16,419 nt of DNA from Clostridia bacterium (GTDB lineage Bacteria; Bacillota; Clostridia; Oscillospirales; Acutalibacteraceae), in assembly GCA_017381395.1 (NCBI GenBank), contig JAFOCH010000005.1, positions 1 to 16,419 on the forward strand. The letters run 5' to 3'. The number at the start of each line of letters is the position of its first letter. Position 1 is the first letter of the stretch. The position numbers were made by a program, and so were the translations under genes. Under the pieces are notes generated by a model. That model was not told the DNA's origin and did not search any database. It was given only the letters and a program-made list of their open reading frames with translations. This document shows, piece after piece, positions 7,676 through 15,048 of this stretch.

Positions 7676-9522
7676 TGCATATTTTTTGCAGCCGAGACAA
7701 ACAGTATAAATCAAAGCTCTCTCCGATTACCGTCGGGGAGGGCTTGAATTTGTCTATCATTTTGCACGATAGTTATTATCCGTGTAACGTTCATCTAGTA
7801 ATCAGGCGTGATGGCTGTGACGCCCAATATATCGCAATGTACCCGTGCGAAAGGGTTAACGACTGCTACACAATGTATTCGGTGACCTATTTCACCGATA
7901 CAGCGGGACTTTATTGGTATCATTTTGAATTTGACGGCAATTTTAAACGAAATAGGGTTTATAACGTCGGCTATTCGGTAGGAGAAGTGACCGATAAGGG
8001 CAGCGAATACCAGCTTACAGTATATGATGCCGATTATACTACTCCCGACGAATTTAAGCAGGGCGTGTTTTATCAAATTTTTCCCGACCGTTTTCATAAT
8101 TCGGGCAAGAAAAAAGAAGAATTGCCCGATGGTCGCTATCTTGTGACCGATTGGTCGGAAAGACCAGTATGGAAGCAGGATAAAGTTTTTCCTGAAATTG
8201 GACAGGACTACTTTGGCGGCGATTTAAAGGGTATTGAACAAAAATTGCCATACTTGAAATCGCTTGGCGTAACGATAATCTATCTCAATCCTATTTTTGA
8301 GGCGCACTCAAATCATCGTTACAACACAGCCGATTATTTTAAAATTGACCCGTCTCTCGGCACCGAAGCTGACTTTGTTTCGCTGTGCAAAGAGGCAAAG
8401 AAAATGGGAATAAAAATCATTCTCGACGGCGTTTTCAGTCACACGGGCGACGACAGTATTTATTTTAATCGTTACGGACGTTACGGCAATTCGGGCGCAT
8501 ATAATGACCGAAACAGCGAATATTTCAGCTGGTTCAATTTCATTCATTGGCCCGAAAAATGCCACTCGTGGTGGGGGATAAAGACCTTGCCCGAGCTTAA
8601 CGAAACTGTACCCAGCTATATGGATTTCATTTGCGGCGAAAATGGCGTTTTGCGCTACTGGATGAAAAGGGGAACTTCGGGATGGCGACTTGACGTTGCC
8701 GATGAATTGCCTGATGCCTTTCTTGACCAAATCCGCCGCACGATAAAGAGTGAAAATCCTGATGCCTTGCTCATCGGTGAGGTGTGGGAGGATGCTAGTA
8801 ATAAAATTAGCGGTGGGGGAAGACGACGTTTTCTTCTAGGCGATCAGCTTGATTCGGTTATGAATTATCCCTTTCGCAGTGCGATAATAGACTTTGTCAG
8901 CGGTGGTGACGGATATGATTTTACTGACAGCATTTTGACCGTAATCGAAAATTATCCAAAGCCGTCGCTTGATACGCTTATGAATAACGTCGGTACTCAT
9001 GATACAGAGCGAATTATCACCGCTCTCGGAGCCGAAAATATGCCGTCAACTCGACCCGAACAGGCGAACTTTGTTATGACGGATGAAATGCTTTCCCGCG
9101 GAAAGAAACTGTCAAAAATTGCGGCTGTGCTTCAGTATACCTTGCCGGGAATTCCTTGCCTTTACTATGGTGACGAAGCGGGAATGTACGGCTGTCGCGA
9201 TCCGTTTAACCGAGGAACTTATCCGTGGGGAAACGAGGACACCGAGCTTATTGAGTTTTATAAAAAACTAGGTTCGCTACGCGCTGAAAATATTGCCTTT
9301 AACGGCGGCGAATTTAACGTGGTTATCAGCGGTCTGGGATATGTAATTTATACTCGCGAAAAGGACGATAGCAAGGTGCTTATCGCCGTCAATCGTTGGC
9401 ACGAGGAAGAAAAATTTGAGCTACCTGATGAATGGAAAAATGCCGAAGTGTTTATGGGTGAAGTCGAAGATGATCAACTGATTATAAAGCCATTCGGAGC
9501 ATCTATTTTAATAAAAAAATAA
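7675..9522 (+). CDS. Intracellular GH13 alpha-glucan hydrolase (neopullulanase/cyclomaltodextrinase-like)
   Basis: A 615-residue family GH13 enzyme expected to cleave alpha-1,4 and perhaps alpha-1,6 links in maltodextrins or glycogen. An N-terminal beta-rich domain (about 15-115), resembling the CBM34-type domain of neopullulanases, precedes the barrel, which opens with GVFYQIFPDRF (130-140). GH13 conserved regions are visible: DGVFSHTG (251-258), GWRLDVADE (336-344) with nucleophile D340, LIGEVWED (366-373) with acid/base E369, and NVGTHDTE (438-445) with D443. A beta-type C-terminal domain follows. There is no signal peptide, so it acts in the cytoplasm. AAGGG about 10 nt upstream lies inside glgP, and the start overlaps the glgP stop as TAATG. 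The precise specificity cannot be read from sequence. Confidence 0.92.
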   Translation: MHIFCSRDKQYKSKLSPITVGEGLNLSIILHDSYYPCNVHLVIRRDGCDAQYIAMYPCERVNDCYTMYSVTYFTDTAGLYWYHFEFDGNFKRNRVYNVGYSVGEVTDKGSEYQLTVYDADYTTPDEFKQGVFYQIFPDRFHNSGKKKEELPDGRYLVTDWSERPVWKQDKVFPEIGQDYFGGDLKGIEQKLPYLKSLGVTIIYLNPIFEAHSNHRYNTADYFKIDPSLGTEADFVSLCKEAKKMGIKIILDGVFSHTGDDSIYFNRYGRYGNSGAYNDRNSEYFSWFNFIHWPEKCHSWWGIKTLPELNETVPSYMDFICGENGVLRYWMKRGTSGWRLDVADELPDAFLDQIRRTIKSENPDALLIGEVWEDASNKISGGGRRRFLLGDQLDSVMNYPFRSAIIDFVSGGDGYDFTDSILTVIENYPKPSLDTLMNNVGTHDTERIITALGAENMPSTRPEQANFVMTDEMLSRGKKLSKIAAVLQYTLPGIPCLYYGDEAGMYGCRDPFNRGTYPWGNEDTELIEFYKKLGSLRAENIAFNGGEFNVVISGLGYVIYTREKDDSKVLIAVNRWHEEEKFELPDEWKNAEVFMGEVEDDQLIIKPFGASILIKK

Positions 9523-9618
9523 AATAATGAATAAAAATCATCTTATCGGGAAAACTGTTTATGAAAACTTAAAGTAACCGAATCAAAAGCGGTTATTAAA
9601 TAAGGAGTTGAAAAACAG

Positions 9619-9831
9619 ATGCTTGATAAGACAGCTTTATCATTAGCTATCATTGGTGCTCTTAACTGGGGCAGTATCGGCCTTTTCCGCTTCGATTTAG
9701 TTGCGTGGATTTTTGGTGGCCAAACCTCAATTATTAGCCGTATTATTTACACATTGGTAGCTTTGGCAGGAGTATGGTGCATTACTCTGTTATTCAGAGA
9801 TATTGAACCGGTCGAAACAATCGAAAAGTAA
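9619..9831 (+). CDS. DUF378 family small membrane protein (YuzA-like)
   Basis: A 70-residue protein of the DUF378 family, function unknown. The family signature NWG appears in ALNWGSIGLFRFDLV (near 14-28). Two hydrophobic segments (about 6-30 and 38-60) imply a two-pass membrane protein, ending in a short acidic tail. A GGAG site at 9604-9607 lies 11 nt before the ATG. It stands 96 bp after the GH13 gene on the same strand; no clear promoter was found in that gap, so co-transcription with glgP is possible but not shown. A strong terminator follows. Confidence 0.88.
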   Translation: MLDKTALSLAIIGALNWGSIGLFRFDLVAWIFGGQTSIISRIIYTLVALAGVWCITLLFRDIEPVETIEK

Positions 9832-9860
9832 CCCTATTTAAAAGCGGAAATAATCAAACA

Positions 9861-9895
9861 AAAAAAGAGCCGATTTTATAAATCAGCTCTTTTTT
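9861..9895. terminator. Bidirectional intrinsic terminator between DUF378 and deacetylase genes
   Basis: A 10-bp outer stem (AAAAAAGAGC at 9861-9870 with GCTCTTTTTT at 9886-9895), one mismatch, and a 5-bp inner stem (GATTT/AAATC) close on a 3-nt loop. A and T runs flank both sides, so it can end transcription of the plus-strand DUF378 gene and of the convergent minus-strand deacetylase gene. Confidence 0.85.
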
Positions 9896-9913
9896 ATGCG
9901 AATAATTAAATTC

Positions 9914-10957
9914 TCAGCCGTGGGTATATTTTTTACCCGCTCTGATATTTGATTTACCGATAAGCTCTGTTACTGTGACGAATCTGTATCCGTCCTTGTA
10001 AAGTTTATCAATCGCCTGACAGAATGCTTCATACGAATTTTTATAAATTTCGTGCATCAGAATAATGTCGCCGTTTTTAACGTTCTTTATCGTATTGTTA
10101 TAAATTGTATTGATTTTGCCCGAGTTACCCGAAGGACTTTTGTATCGCCAATCGTTGGTATCTTTGTTCCAGTTAATTACAGCGTACGGACATGATTTAA
10201 GGCGACTGTCGGTAATCATTCCGCCAACAGGACGCATCAGGGTAATGTTATAATTGGGCAAATATTTGTGAATCGCATCTGCCGTTTTTGACAGTTCGCT
10301 TTGATAAATGGATTCACTGCAATTATTGTACTTGTACGAATGAGTATAGGCGTGAATACCTATTTCGTTGCCTTTTTGTACGGCATATTGAATTGTAGCA
10401 CCGGTGGTACTGTTGAGACGGTTTCCTACGATAAAGAATGTGCCGCGTCCACCATAGGATGCAAGCTTGTCCACGATTTTTTTGGTATAAGTCGAGCTTG
10501 GCCCATCGTCAAAGGTGAATGCTATATATTTTATTCCGCCTGAGTTGCCACCTGAATTATTGCTCGAGTTTTCACTCGAAGTTGATTCGCTTTCGGATGA
10601 ATCGTCAGTTGATGAGTCGTTGTCGCTAACTTCTGAATTAACAGATTCTGCTGACGAAATATCCTCGGTCGATTCCGTCGATGATGACGATTCTACCTTG
10701 CTACTAACACTCGGCTTGGGCTTACTGCTCGTAGCTTTACTCGAAGTGGCACTGGATGCATCCTTGCTCGAAATAGCTGACGAAGTATCAACATCCACAC
10801 TTTCATTTTCTGACGAAGCGGCATCGAGTGTAGTGTTTGACGTATCGGTGCCAGATGAACCATTATCAATAACACCATTAAGTATACCACGGCAACCGGT
10901 TAGTCCCATTATAGTAACTAGCATTATACAAATTAAAATTTTAAACCCAATTTTCAC
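9914..10957 (-). CDS. Lipoprotein polysaccharide deacetylase (NodB domain) with Ser-rich linker
   Basis: A 347-residue surface lipoprotein with a NodB-type deacetylase domain (CE4), likely acting on peptidoglycan or another wall glycan. A signal peptide ends in the lipobox LTGC with C22. Residues about 35-140 form a low-complexity linker rich in serine with Asp, Glu and Lys. The NodB domain has TFDDGP (148-153) and HAYTH (H202, H206), preserving the metal-binding Asp-His-His. Two later motifs deviate: RPVGG (242-246) instead of RPPxG, and LMHE (300-303) instead of LxHD. The frame opens at a TTG (10960), but AGGGG at 10966-10970 is 8 nt from the following GTG at 10957 and only 5 from the TTG, so GTG was chosen. 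It has its own promoter and terminator, so it is probably monocistronic. Confidence 0.9.
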   Translation of the reverse strand: MKIGFKILICIMLVTIMGLTGCRGILNGVIDNGSSGTDTSNTTLDAASSENESVDVDTSSAISSKDASSATSSKATSSKPKPSVSSKVESSSSTESTEDISSAESVNSEVSDNDSSTDDSSESESTSSENSSNNSGGNSGGIKYIAFTFDDGPSSTYTKKIVDKLASYGGRGTFFIVGNRLNSTTGATIQYAVQKGNEIGIHAYTHSYKYNNCSESIYQSELSKTADAIHKYLPNYNITLMRPVGGMITDSRLKSCPYAVINWNKDTNDWRYKSPSGNSGKINTIYNNTIKNVKNGDIILMHEIYKNSYEAFCQAIDKLYKDGYRFVTVTELIGKSNIRAGKKYTHG

Positions 10958-10988
10958 CAAAATTACCCCTAATAATTTATTTATATCT

Positions 10989-11017
10989 ATTCTAACCTAT
11001 TTTGCGACCAAGTACAA
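10989..11017 (-). promoter_or_regulatory. Candidate promoter for the deacetylase gene
   Basis: On the minus strand, TTGTAC (11012-11017) and TAGAAT (10989-10994) are 17 bp apart, about 30 bp before the proposed GTG start. The -35 match is poor and the -10 match is good. A promoter is expected here because a terminator for the preceding apbE gene lies just upstream. Confidence 0.4.
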
Positions 11018-11072
11018 GCAACAAACTGTTAATTTTTTTGGAACATTTTGTAATAAATTATTATATGAAAAA

Positions 11073-11100
11073 GCGTATGGAAAAGTAGCTTTCCATACGC
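11073..11100 (-). terminator. Intrinsic terminator after apbE
   Basis: A perfect 11-bp stem (GCGTATGGAAA at 11073-11083 with TTTCCATACGC at 11090-11100) and 6-nt loop. On the minus strand it is followed by TTTTT. It starts 10 bp beyond the apbE stop and closes the Rnf/ApbE cluster. Confidence 0.85.
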
Positions 11101-11110
11101 TCGATTTATA

Positions 11111-12175
11111 TTATTCTTTTGTGCAATAATCCTTAAATTTGCTTGAGTAAATTTGCTGTCCGTTTGTAATAACCCACATTGCTTCAACGTCTTTTAGCGA
11201 CTCAATGAGCTTATGCCCATCCTCCAATTCCATCGAAAATAGTGCGGTGGAAAGGGCATCGGCATAGGCGGATGATTCGCAAAGCACAGAAATTGATAAA
11301 TATCTATCACTCGGCATGAGTGTTTCGGGGTCGATAATGTGATGATAATTCTTTCCGTCCACGGTGTAAAAACGCTGATACGAGCCGCTAGTAACGAGTG
11401 ACATATCGTTGATTTCGAGATATTCAATATACGTTTTTTCCGTGTCATCGGTGTCGGGGTTTTCTATTCCTATTGTCCATTTTTTACCGTCACGACGATT
11501 TCCCACAGCCCTAACGTTTCCGCCTACGTTGAGTAAATATCCGTCCATGCCGTTTTGCTTCATATATTCGGCGATTTTTTCAACGGCATAACCTTTTGCA
11601 ACGGCGCCAACGTCGAGCTTCATTTGTGGGTCGGAAATATAAACTGTGCCTGATTTCTCGTCGATAATGAGATTGTTAATATCGGTATGCTCGTTTGCCT
11701 TGATTAGTGATTCGTAGGGCGGCAATTTTGCATTTATGGGGCTGCTTATTCCATCCTGACGATAATTGTGCCATATCGAAAGTACGCAACCCATAGCTAT
11801 ATTCAGTTTGCCATCGCTAAGTTCGTACATTTCTTTAGCGAAATTGAGCATATCTATAATTTTTTGGTCAACCTTTAATTCAGAGTGTTCGCTGTCTTTT
11901 ACACTGTTTATAAGGCAAAGGTTATTTATCCCATCATATCGATTATAAATGGTGTACAGCTTGTGATATTCGTCGAGAAGTCCCTTTATCTTATCACAAT
12001 TTTTGTCAAAGTCTTGCTTTGACTTTTCGTATCCGATGATGGTTGTAACCGTATCAAAATAATCAAAGGAGTAGTCGGTGAATTTTTCGTACACAGCGTC
12101 CTTTTGACAGCCGGTTAAGCTAGTTATCCCGATTATTATCAATCCGACCAAAATTAAGCTTATAATTTTTTTCAT
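11111..12175 (-). CDS. apbE: ApbE-type FAD:protein FMN transferase lipoprotein
   Basis: A 354-residue lipoprotein flavin transferase. ApbE proteins split FAD and attach FMN through a phosphodiester bond to a threonine or serine in target proteins outside the cytosol, including RnfG and RnfD. A signal peptide ends in the lipobox LTGC (C23). Family features include the LDVGAVAKGYAVEK block (187-200), NVGGNVRAVG (216-225), HHIIDPETLMPS (278-289, usually HIIDPxTGxP) and ADALSTALF (305-313) with the Mg-binding D306 and T310. The site AAAGG lies 9 nt before the ATG. It is the last gene of the Rnf cluster, separated from the lipoprotein gene by a terminator, which suggests lower expression than its presumed substrates. 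RnfG from the same cluster is its most secure target. Confidence 0.94.
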   Translation of the reverse strand: MKKIISLILVGLIIIGITSLTGCQKDAVYEKFTDYSFDYFDTVTTIIGYEKSKQDFDKNCDKIKGLLDEYHKLYTIYNRYDGINNLCLINSVKDSEHSELKVDQKIIDMLNFAKEMYELSDGKLNIAMGCVLSIWHNYRQDGISSPINAKLPPYESLIKANEHTDINNLIIDEKSGTVYISDPQMKLDVGAVAKGYAVEKIAEYMKQNGMDGYLLNVGGNVRAVGNRRDGKKWTIGIENPDTDDTEKTYIEYLEINDMSLVTSGSYQRFYTVDGKNYHHIIDPETLMPSDRYLSISVLCESSAYADALSTALFSMELEDGHKLIESLKDVEAMWVITNGQQIYSSKFKDYCTKE

Positions 12176-12206
12176 AATTTTTTGCCTTTAATAATGATAA
12201 AATTAA

Positions 12207-12234
12207 AAGGGGATTGTCATAAAACAACCCCCTT
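12207..12234 (-). terminator. Hairpin terminator between the duplicated-domain lipoprotein and apbE
   Basis: An 11-bp stem with one G-T pair (AAGGGGATTGT at 12207-12217 with ACAACCCCCTT at 12224-12234) and a 6-nt loop. Read on the minus strand it is followed by TTAATTTTAT. It lies directly after the lipoprotein stop and before apbE, and would reduce readthrough into apbE. Confidence 0.75.
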
Positions 12235-12245
12235 GAGTAATTGAA

Positions 12246-13268
12246 TTAAACGGCCTTTGAAAGTGCCTTTACCATATCGCCAATGTGGATTGTGCAACCT
12301 GCTTTTTGGAGATCATCCGATCCGTAACCCTTATCGTTAGAAAGGGAAGCAACATCGTATTTTGTCTTTCCGATGCAAGCAACATTAAAGGCATCCGCCT
12401 GCTCAAACCATTCGAGAACCTTGCCGTCGCCGTTGAGGTCTTGACCGTAAGCGGCCATGTTATAGTTTGTTCCTGCATCCTTCTTTGTTGTGATTGCTGC
12501 GGCTTCTGTTGCAGAAACGCCCTTTGTATCAAATGTAACCTTTGCAGCCAGAGCGTCGGTCGAAACGGCAACAATCTTTCCATCCTTATCTACTGCAGTA
12601 GCAACAACGGTTGTGTCTACCTCGTTTGCGCCTTCAGCTTCTTCGGCAGCGTCCTTTGCGCCTGTCTGGGTAGAAACGATGCCGAGCTTGATTGTGCAGT
12701 CGCTGGTAGACTTTGATTCAGCAGCATTTTTAACTGCATTTTCGATAGCGTAAACAAAGTCAGAGATGTAGATGGTGCAGCCAGCGCTTATAACGTCTTC
12801 TGTACCTTTGTAATCAGCGGCAACGAGTGCTTTAACCTCGTCGATTTTCTTTCCTTCAACGAGTGCACAGAGTGCATCAATTTGCTCAAACCATTCTTTT
12901 TCGGCTTTTGCATAGGCAACCATACCATAGTCGTTGCCCTGTTCGTATTTTGTTCTGTATTCACCGGCTTCGACAAACTTGCCTTCTGAAGTGAAGCCCA
13001 TGTTGTTTTCCATTGAGTCGATTGTACATTTAACAATATTTCCATTCTTGTCAAGGAGAACAGCGGCAGCTGTTACAGAGGCCTTTGCATTACCGACAGT
13101 GTCACCGTCAGCGCTGGTGATATTTTCGAGCTTTGCATTGATGCCTAAACCGAATTTGAGAGTATCAGCGGTTTCGGTAGCACCATCTTCCTTGTCAGAG
13201 CAGCCGACAAGACAGGTGAGCGAGAATACCATAATGATACTGAGGACTAAGCAGAGCAACTTTTTCAT
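12246..13268 (-). CDS. Lipoprotein with two copies of an FMN-binding-like domain, function unknown
   Basis: A 340-residue surface lipoprotein (lipobox CLVGC, C23). I do not recognise a named family. The mature part is two diverged copies of one domain (about 37-182 and 191-340). Each runs through a strand like VDKDGKIV, a KxDxGTxYxMAAY-type segment (residues 107-119 and 263-274), EWFEQxDA (125-132 and 286-293), and ends AGCTIxIxDxVxAxxxAV (from 162 and 323). That end resembles the tail of FMN_bind domains, where ApbE attaches FMN to the threonine of SGAT. Copy 2 also has the EF-loop-like DLNGDGKV (277-284), absent from copy 1. The frame opens 14 codons upstream, but AAGGAG at 13278-13283 is 9 nt from this ATG and the signal peptide begins here. 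Its own promoter and terminator, and its place between Rnf and apbE, suggest an abundant redox partner; this is inference. Confidence 0.8.
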   Translation of the reverse strand: MKKLLCLVLSIIMVFSLTCLVGCSDKEDGATETADTLKFGLGINAKLENITSADGDTVGNAKASVTAAAVLLDKNGNIVKCTIDSMENNMGFTSEGKFVEAGEYRTKYEQGNDYGMVAYAKAEKEWFEQIDALCALVEGKKIDEVKALVAADYKGTEDVISAGCTIYISDFVYAIENAVKNAAESKSTSDCTIKLGIVSTQTGAKDAAEEAEGANEVDTTVVATAVDKDGKIVAVSTDALAAKVTFDTKGVSATEAAAITTKKDAGTNYNMAAYGQDLNGDGKVLEWFEQADAFNVACIGKTKYDVASLSNDKGYGSDDLQKAGCTIHIGDMVKALSKAV

Positions 13269-13308
13269 AAAATTTTTCTCCTTTAATGTAATATTTAGGG
13301 ATATTTTC

Positions 13309-13337
13309 ATATTACCATATTGTTAAAAAATAGTCAA
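13309..13337 (-). promoter_or_regulatory. Internal promoter driving the duplicated-domain lipoprotein
   Basis: On the minus strand, TTGACT (13332-13337) and TAATAT (13309-13314) are separated by 17 bp, in the 78-bp gap after the Gx-family gene. The -35 box matches 5 of 6 and the -10 box 4 of 6 consensus positions. Predicted leader length is about 35 nt. Confidence 0.55.
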
Positions 13338-13346
13338 TATATATAT

Positions 13347-13850
13347 TTACAAACGCCGTTTGCTACTGTATTTGAGCATTAAATTACCTGCGATTCCGAT
13401 TAGTATACCGGCGACAGTTCCTGTAATAGCGAGGATAATCATATAATAACCGATTTCCTTTGTTTGAAGTACAATCATCGCAACGATAATTTGACCTAGA
13501 TTGTGAAAAACACCGCCTGCAATACTGACTCCCACTGTTGAAAACATACCTGTCTTTTTTAATATAGCCATAATTGCTATGCTCAATACAAATCCTGCTA
13601 TGCTATACATCAGCGTCATCGCGTTTCCAAAAAGTAGCGCAATAATAATTATTCTGATAAAAGCGACTATTGATGCCTCTTTTATCGAAAATCTATAGAG
13701 TAGGGCAACAGTAACAATGTTGGCCAGACCGACCTTTATTCCAGGGATCGCCGACCAAATTGGGGGTAAAATCGCCTCGATATAGGAGAATATAATCGCC
13801 ATAGCTGAAAAAAGTGCCAGTACGGTTATCTTTTTTGTTTGGATTTTCAT
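13347..13850 (-). CDS. Gx-family membrane protein (Hpre_diP_synt_I; EetB-like)
   Basis: A 167-residue, strongly hydrophobic protein with about five membrane segments, of the family annotated as Gx transporter or heptaprenyl diphosphate synthase component I. The N-terminal ALFSAMAIIFSYIEAILPP and the following GIKVGLANIVTVALLYRF block resemble substrate-binding subunits of ECF-type transporters. In the Listeria extracellular electron transfer locus, EetB belongs to this family and is paired with the NusG-II protein EetA. Here the gene follows a NusG-II gene by 15 bp, with GGAG 6 nt before the ATG, so the pair is almost certainly co-transcribed with rnf. No prenyl synthase gene is adjacent, which argues against a quinone-tail role at this locus. 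The transported or bound molecule is unknown. Confidence 0.82.
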   Translation of the reverse strand: MKIQTKKITVLALFSAMAIIFSYIEAILPPIWSAIPGIKVGLANIVTVALLYRFSIKEASIVAFIRIIIIALLFGNAMTLMYSIAGFVLSIAIMAILKKTGMFSTVGVSIAGGVFHNLGQIIVAMIVLQTKEIGYYMIILAITGTVAGILIGIAGNLMLKYSSKRRL

Positions 13851-13865
13851 ACTATTCTCCGTTTA

Positions 13866-14234
13866 TTATTTTCCTTCGGTTATCGAAACCACGATTTTAT
13901 GTGGTAGGCATACAATGGTTTCGCCATCCTTTGAAATCGGTCGATGTCCTACACAAATTTTATCGGGGCAGGTCGCACTTTTTATATATGCTTTTCTGTC
14001 TTTTATGACGAGTGTGTTATTGTTTTCGCCATTATTACCTGTGATAATATCGGTTTCTACATTGTCGGTGATTGAATATGAATATTTTTCCTCACCGTTT
14101 ATCGAAACTGAAACACGGTTTCCATCCTTCATCGTTAGCTTGAAAATTAAAAATCCAACGAGTGACAATGTACAAATAACACCGACTAAAATCAGGTCAT
14201 TTTTGACCTTTTTTAACCCATCTGATTTTAGCAT
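13866..14234 (-). CDS. NusG-domain-II membrane protein (EetA-like)
   Basis: A 122-residue protein with one N-terminal membrane segment (about 13-33) and an extracytoplasmic NusG-II domain. The family-typical C-terminal pattern is ATCPDKICVGHRPISKDG (87-104) followed by ETIVCLPHKIVV, with cysteines at 89, 94 and 109. Despite the name it is not a transcription factor; the relative EetA belongs to the Listeria extracellular electron transfer locus and its biochemical role is not established. The ATG overlaps the rnfB stop by 7 bp (ATGCTAA) and a GGAG site lies 5 nt upstream, so it is tightly tied to rnfB expression. The conserved cysteines may form a disulfide or bind metal, but this is not shown. 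Confidence 0.85.
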   Translation of the reverse strand: MLKSDGLKKVKNDLILVGVICTLSLVGFLIFKLTMKDGNRVSVSINGEEKYSYSITDNVETDIITGNNGENNNTLVIKDRKAYIKSATCPDKICVGHRPISKDGETIVCLPHKIVVSITEGK

Positions 14235-15031
14235 ATAGGCTCCAAAAACTTAATGCATTTTGTCGGACATGCCTCCGCACATTTTCCGCAATTTGAGCAT
14301 TTTGAATAGTCAATGTGAGCGAGATTGTTTTCGACCTTGATGGCATCAGACGGACATACTGTTTCGCATTTTTTACATCCGATACAAGCGTTTTTGCAAG
14401 TTTTACGAGCAACGGCACCTTTTAAGGTGTTGTTACACATAACTGCGACTCTGCTGACCTGCGGGAAAATTTCGATTATGTTTTTCGGACATGCCTTTGC
14501 ACAAAGGCCGCATCCTACACAAAGCTTATTATTGATGTGAGCGACGCCATTGTGAACGCAAATTGCATTAGACGGACAGACCTTTTCACAGTCGCCACAG
14601 CCCAAACAGCCATAGCGGCAGTCGTATATTCCGCCGTAAACAAGCATTGCCGCTGCACAGGAATTTATACCTTGATAGTGGGCAAATTTAGTGGTTACGT
14701 TACAGTTTCCGTTGCAACGAACGTGAGCAATCATTTCGATAACGTCCTCAGGTTCTACGCCAAGGATTTCAGCAATTTCGGCCGCTACTGAGTCGGAACC
14801 GGGGATACATAAATTAGTTTTTACGTTATCATTCGCGAGTGCTTTGGCGTAATCGTCGCAACCGGTATATCCGCAAGCGCCGCAGTTTACACCCGGCAGG
14901 CATTCGCGTATTTTGAGCATTTTTTTGTCCTCTTCGACGTGTAAAAAGTGAGAGGCAAGTGCTAACAATACGGCGCAAATGATTCCTACCGAAGCCACAA
15001 CCAAAAAGGCAATAAGAATATTTTCAATCAT
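14228..15031 (-). CDS. rnfB: Rnf complex iron-sulfur subunit RnfB
   Basis: A 267-residue subunit that accepts electrons from reduced ferredoxin and passes them into the membrane part of Rnf. An N-terminal membrane anchor (about 5-28) precedes a Fe-S domain with GVNCGACGYTGC (47-58) and C75. CNGNC (106-110) with C125 and C138 may add another site. Four ferredoxin motifs CxxCxxCxxxCP follow, starting at C142, C171, C216 and C245. E. coli RsxB has only two such motifs; the expanded form is usual in Clostridia and acetogens. AGGAGG lies 9 nt before the ATG, 17 bp after rnfA, and the stop overlaps the NusG-II gene. Confidence 0.97.
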   Translation of the reverse strand: MIENILIAFLVVASVGIICAVLLALASHFLHVEEDKKMLKIRECLPGVNCGACGYTGCDDYAKALANDNVKTNLCIPGSDSVAAEIAEILGVEPEDVIEMIAHVRCNGNCNVTTKFAHYQGINSCAAAMLVYGGIYDCRYGCLGCGDCEKVCPSNAICVHNGVAHINNKLCVGCGLCAKACPKNIIEIFPQVSRVAVMCNNTLKGAVARKTCKNACIGCKKCETVCPSDAIKVENNLAHIDYSKCSNCGKCAEACPTKCIKFLEPIC

Positions 15032-15048
15032 TTCTCACTACCTCCTTA

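Noticed and set aside
9575..9595. Hairpin TAACCG/CGGTTA between the GH13 and DUF378 genes
   Set aside because: The stem is only 6 bp with a 9-nt loop and lacks a T-run, so it is not called as a terminator.
10515..11129. Plus-strand 204-codon open frame opposite the deacetylase gene
   Set aside because: It is the antisense of the Ser-rich linker, giving an acidic low-complexity product with no ribosome site and no recognisable family; the minus-strand gene fully explains the region.
12269..13054. Alternative open frames on both strands across the duplicated lipoprotein
   Set aside because: They lack ribosome sites and consist of frame-shifted readings of the lipoprotein gene, whose lipobox and internal repeat support the chosen frame.
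13866..14234. Transcription antiterminator NusG
   Set aside because: Only the NusG-II-type domain is present, behind a membrane segment; the N-terminal NGN domain and KOW motif of NusG are absent.
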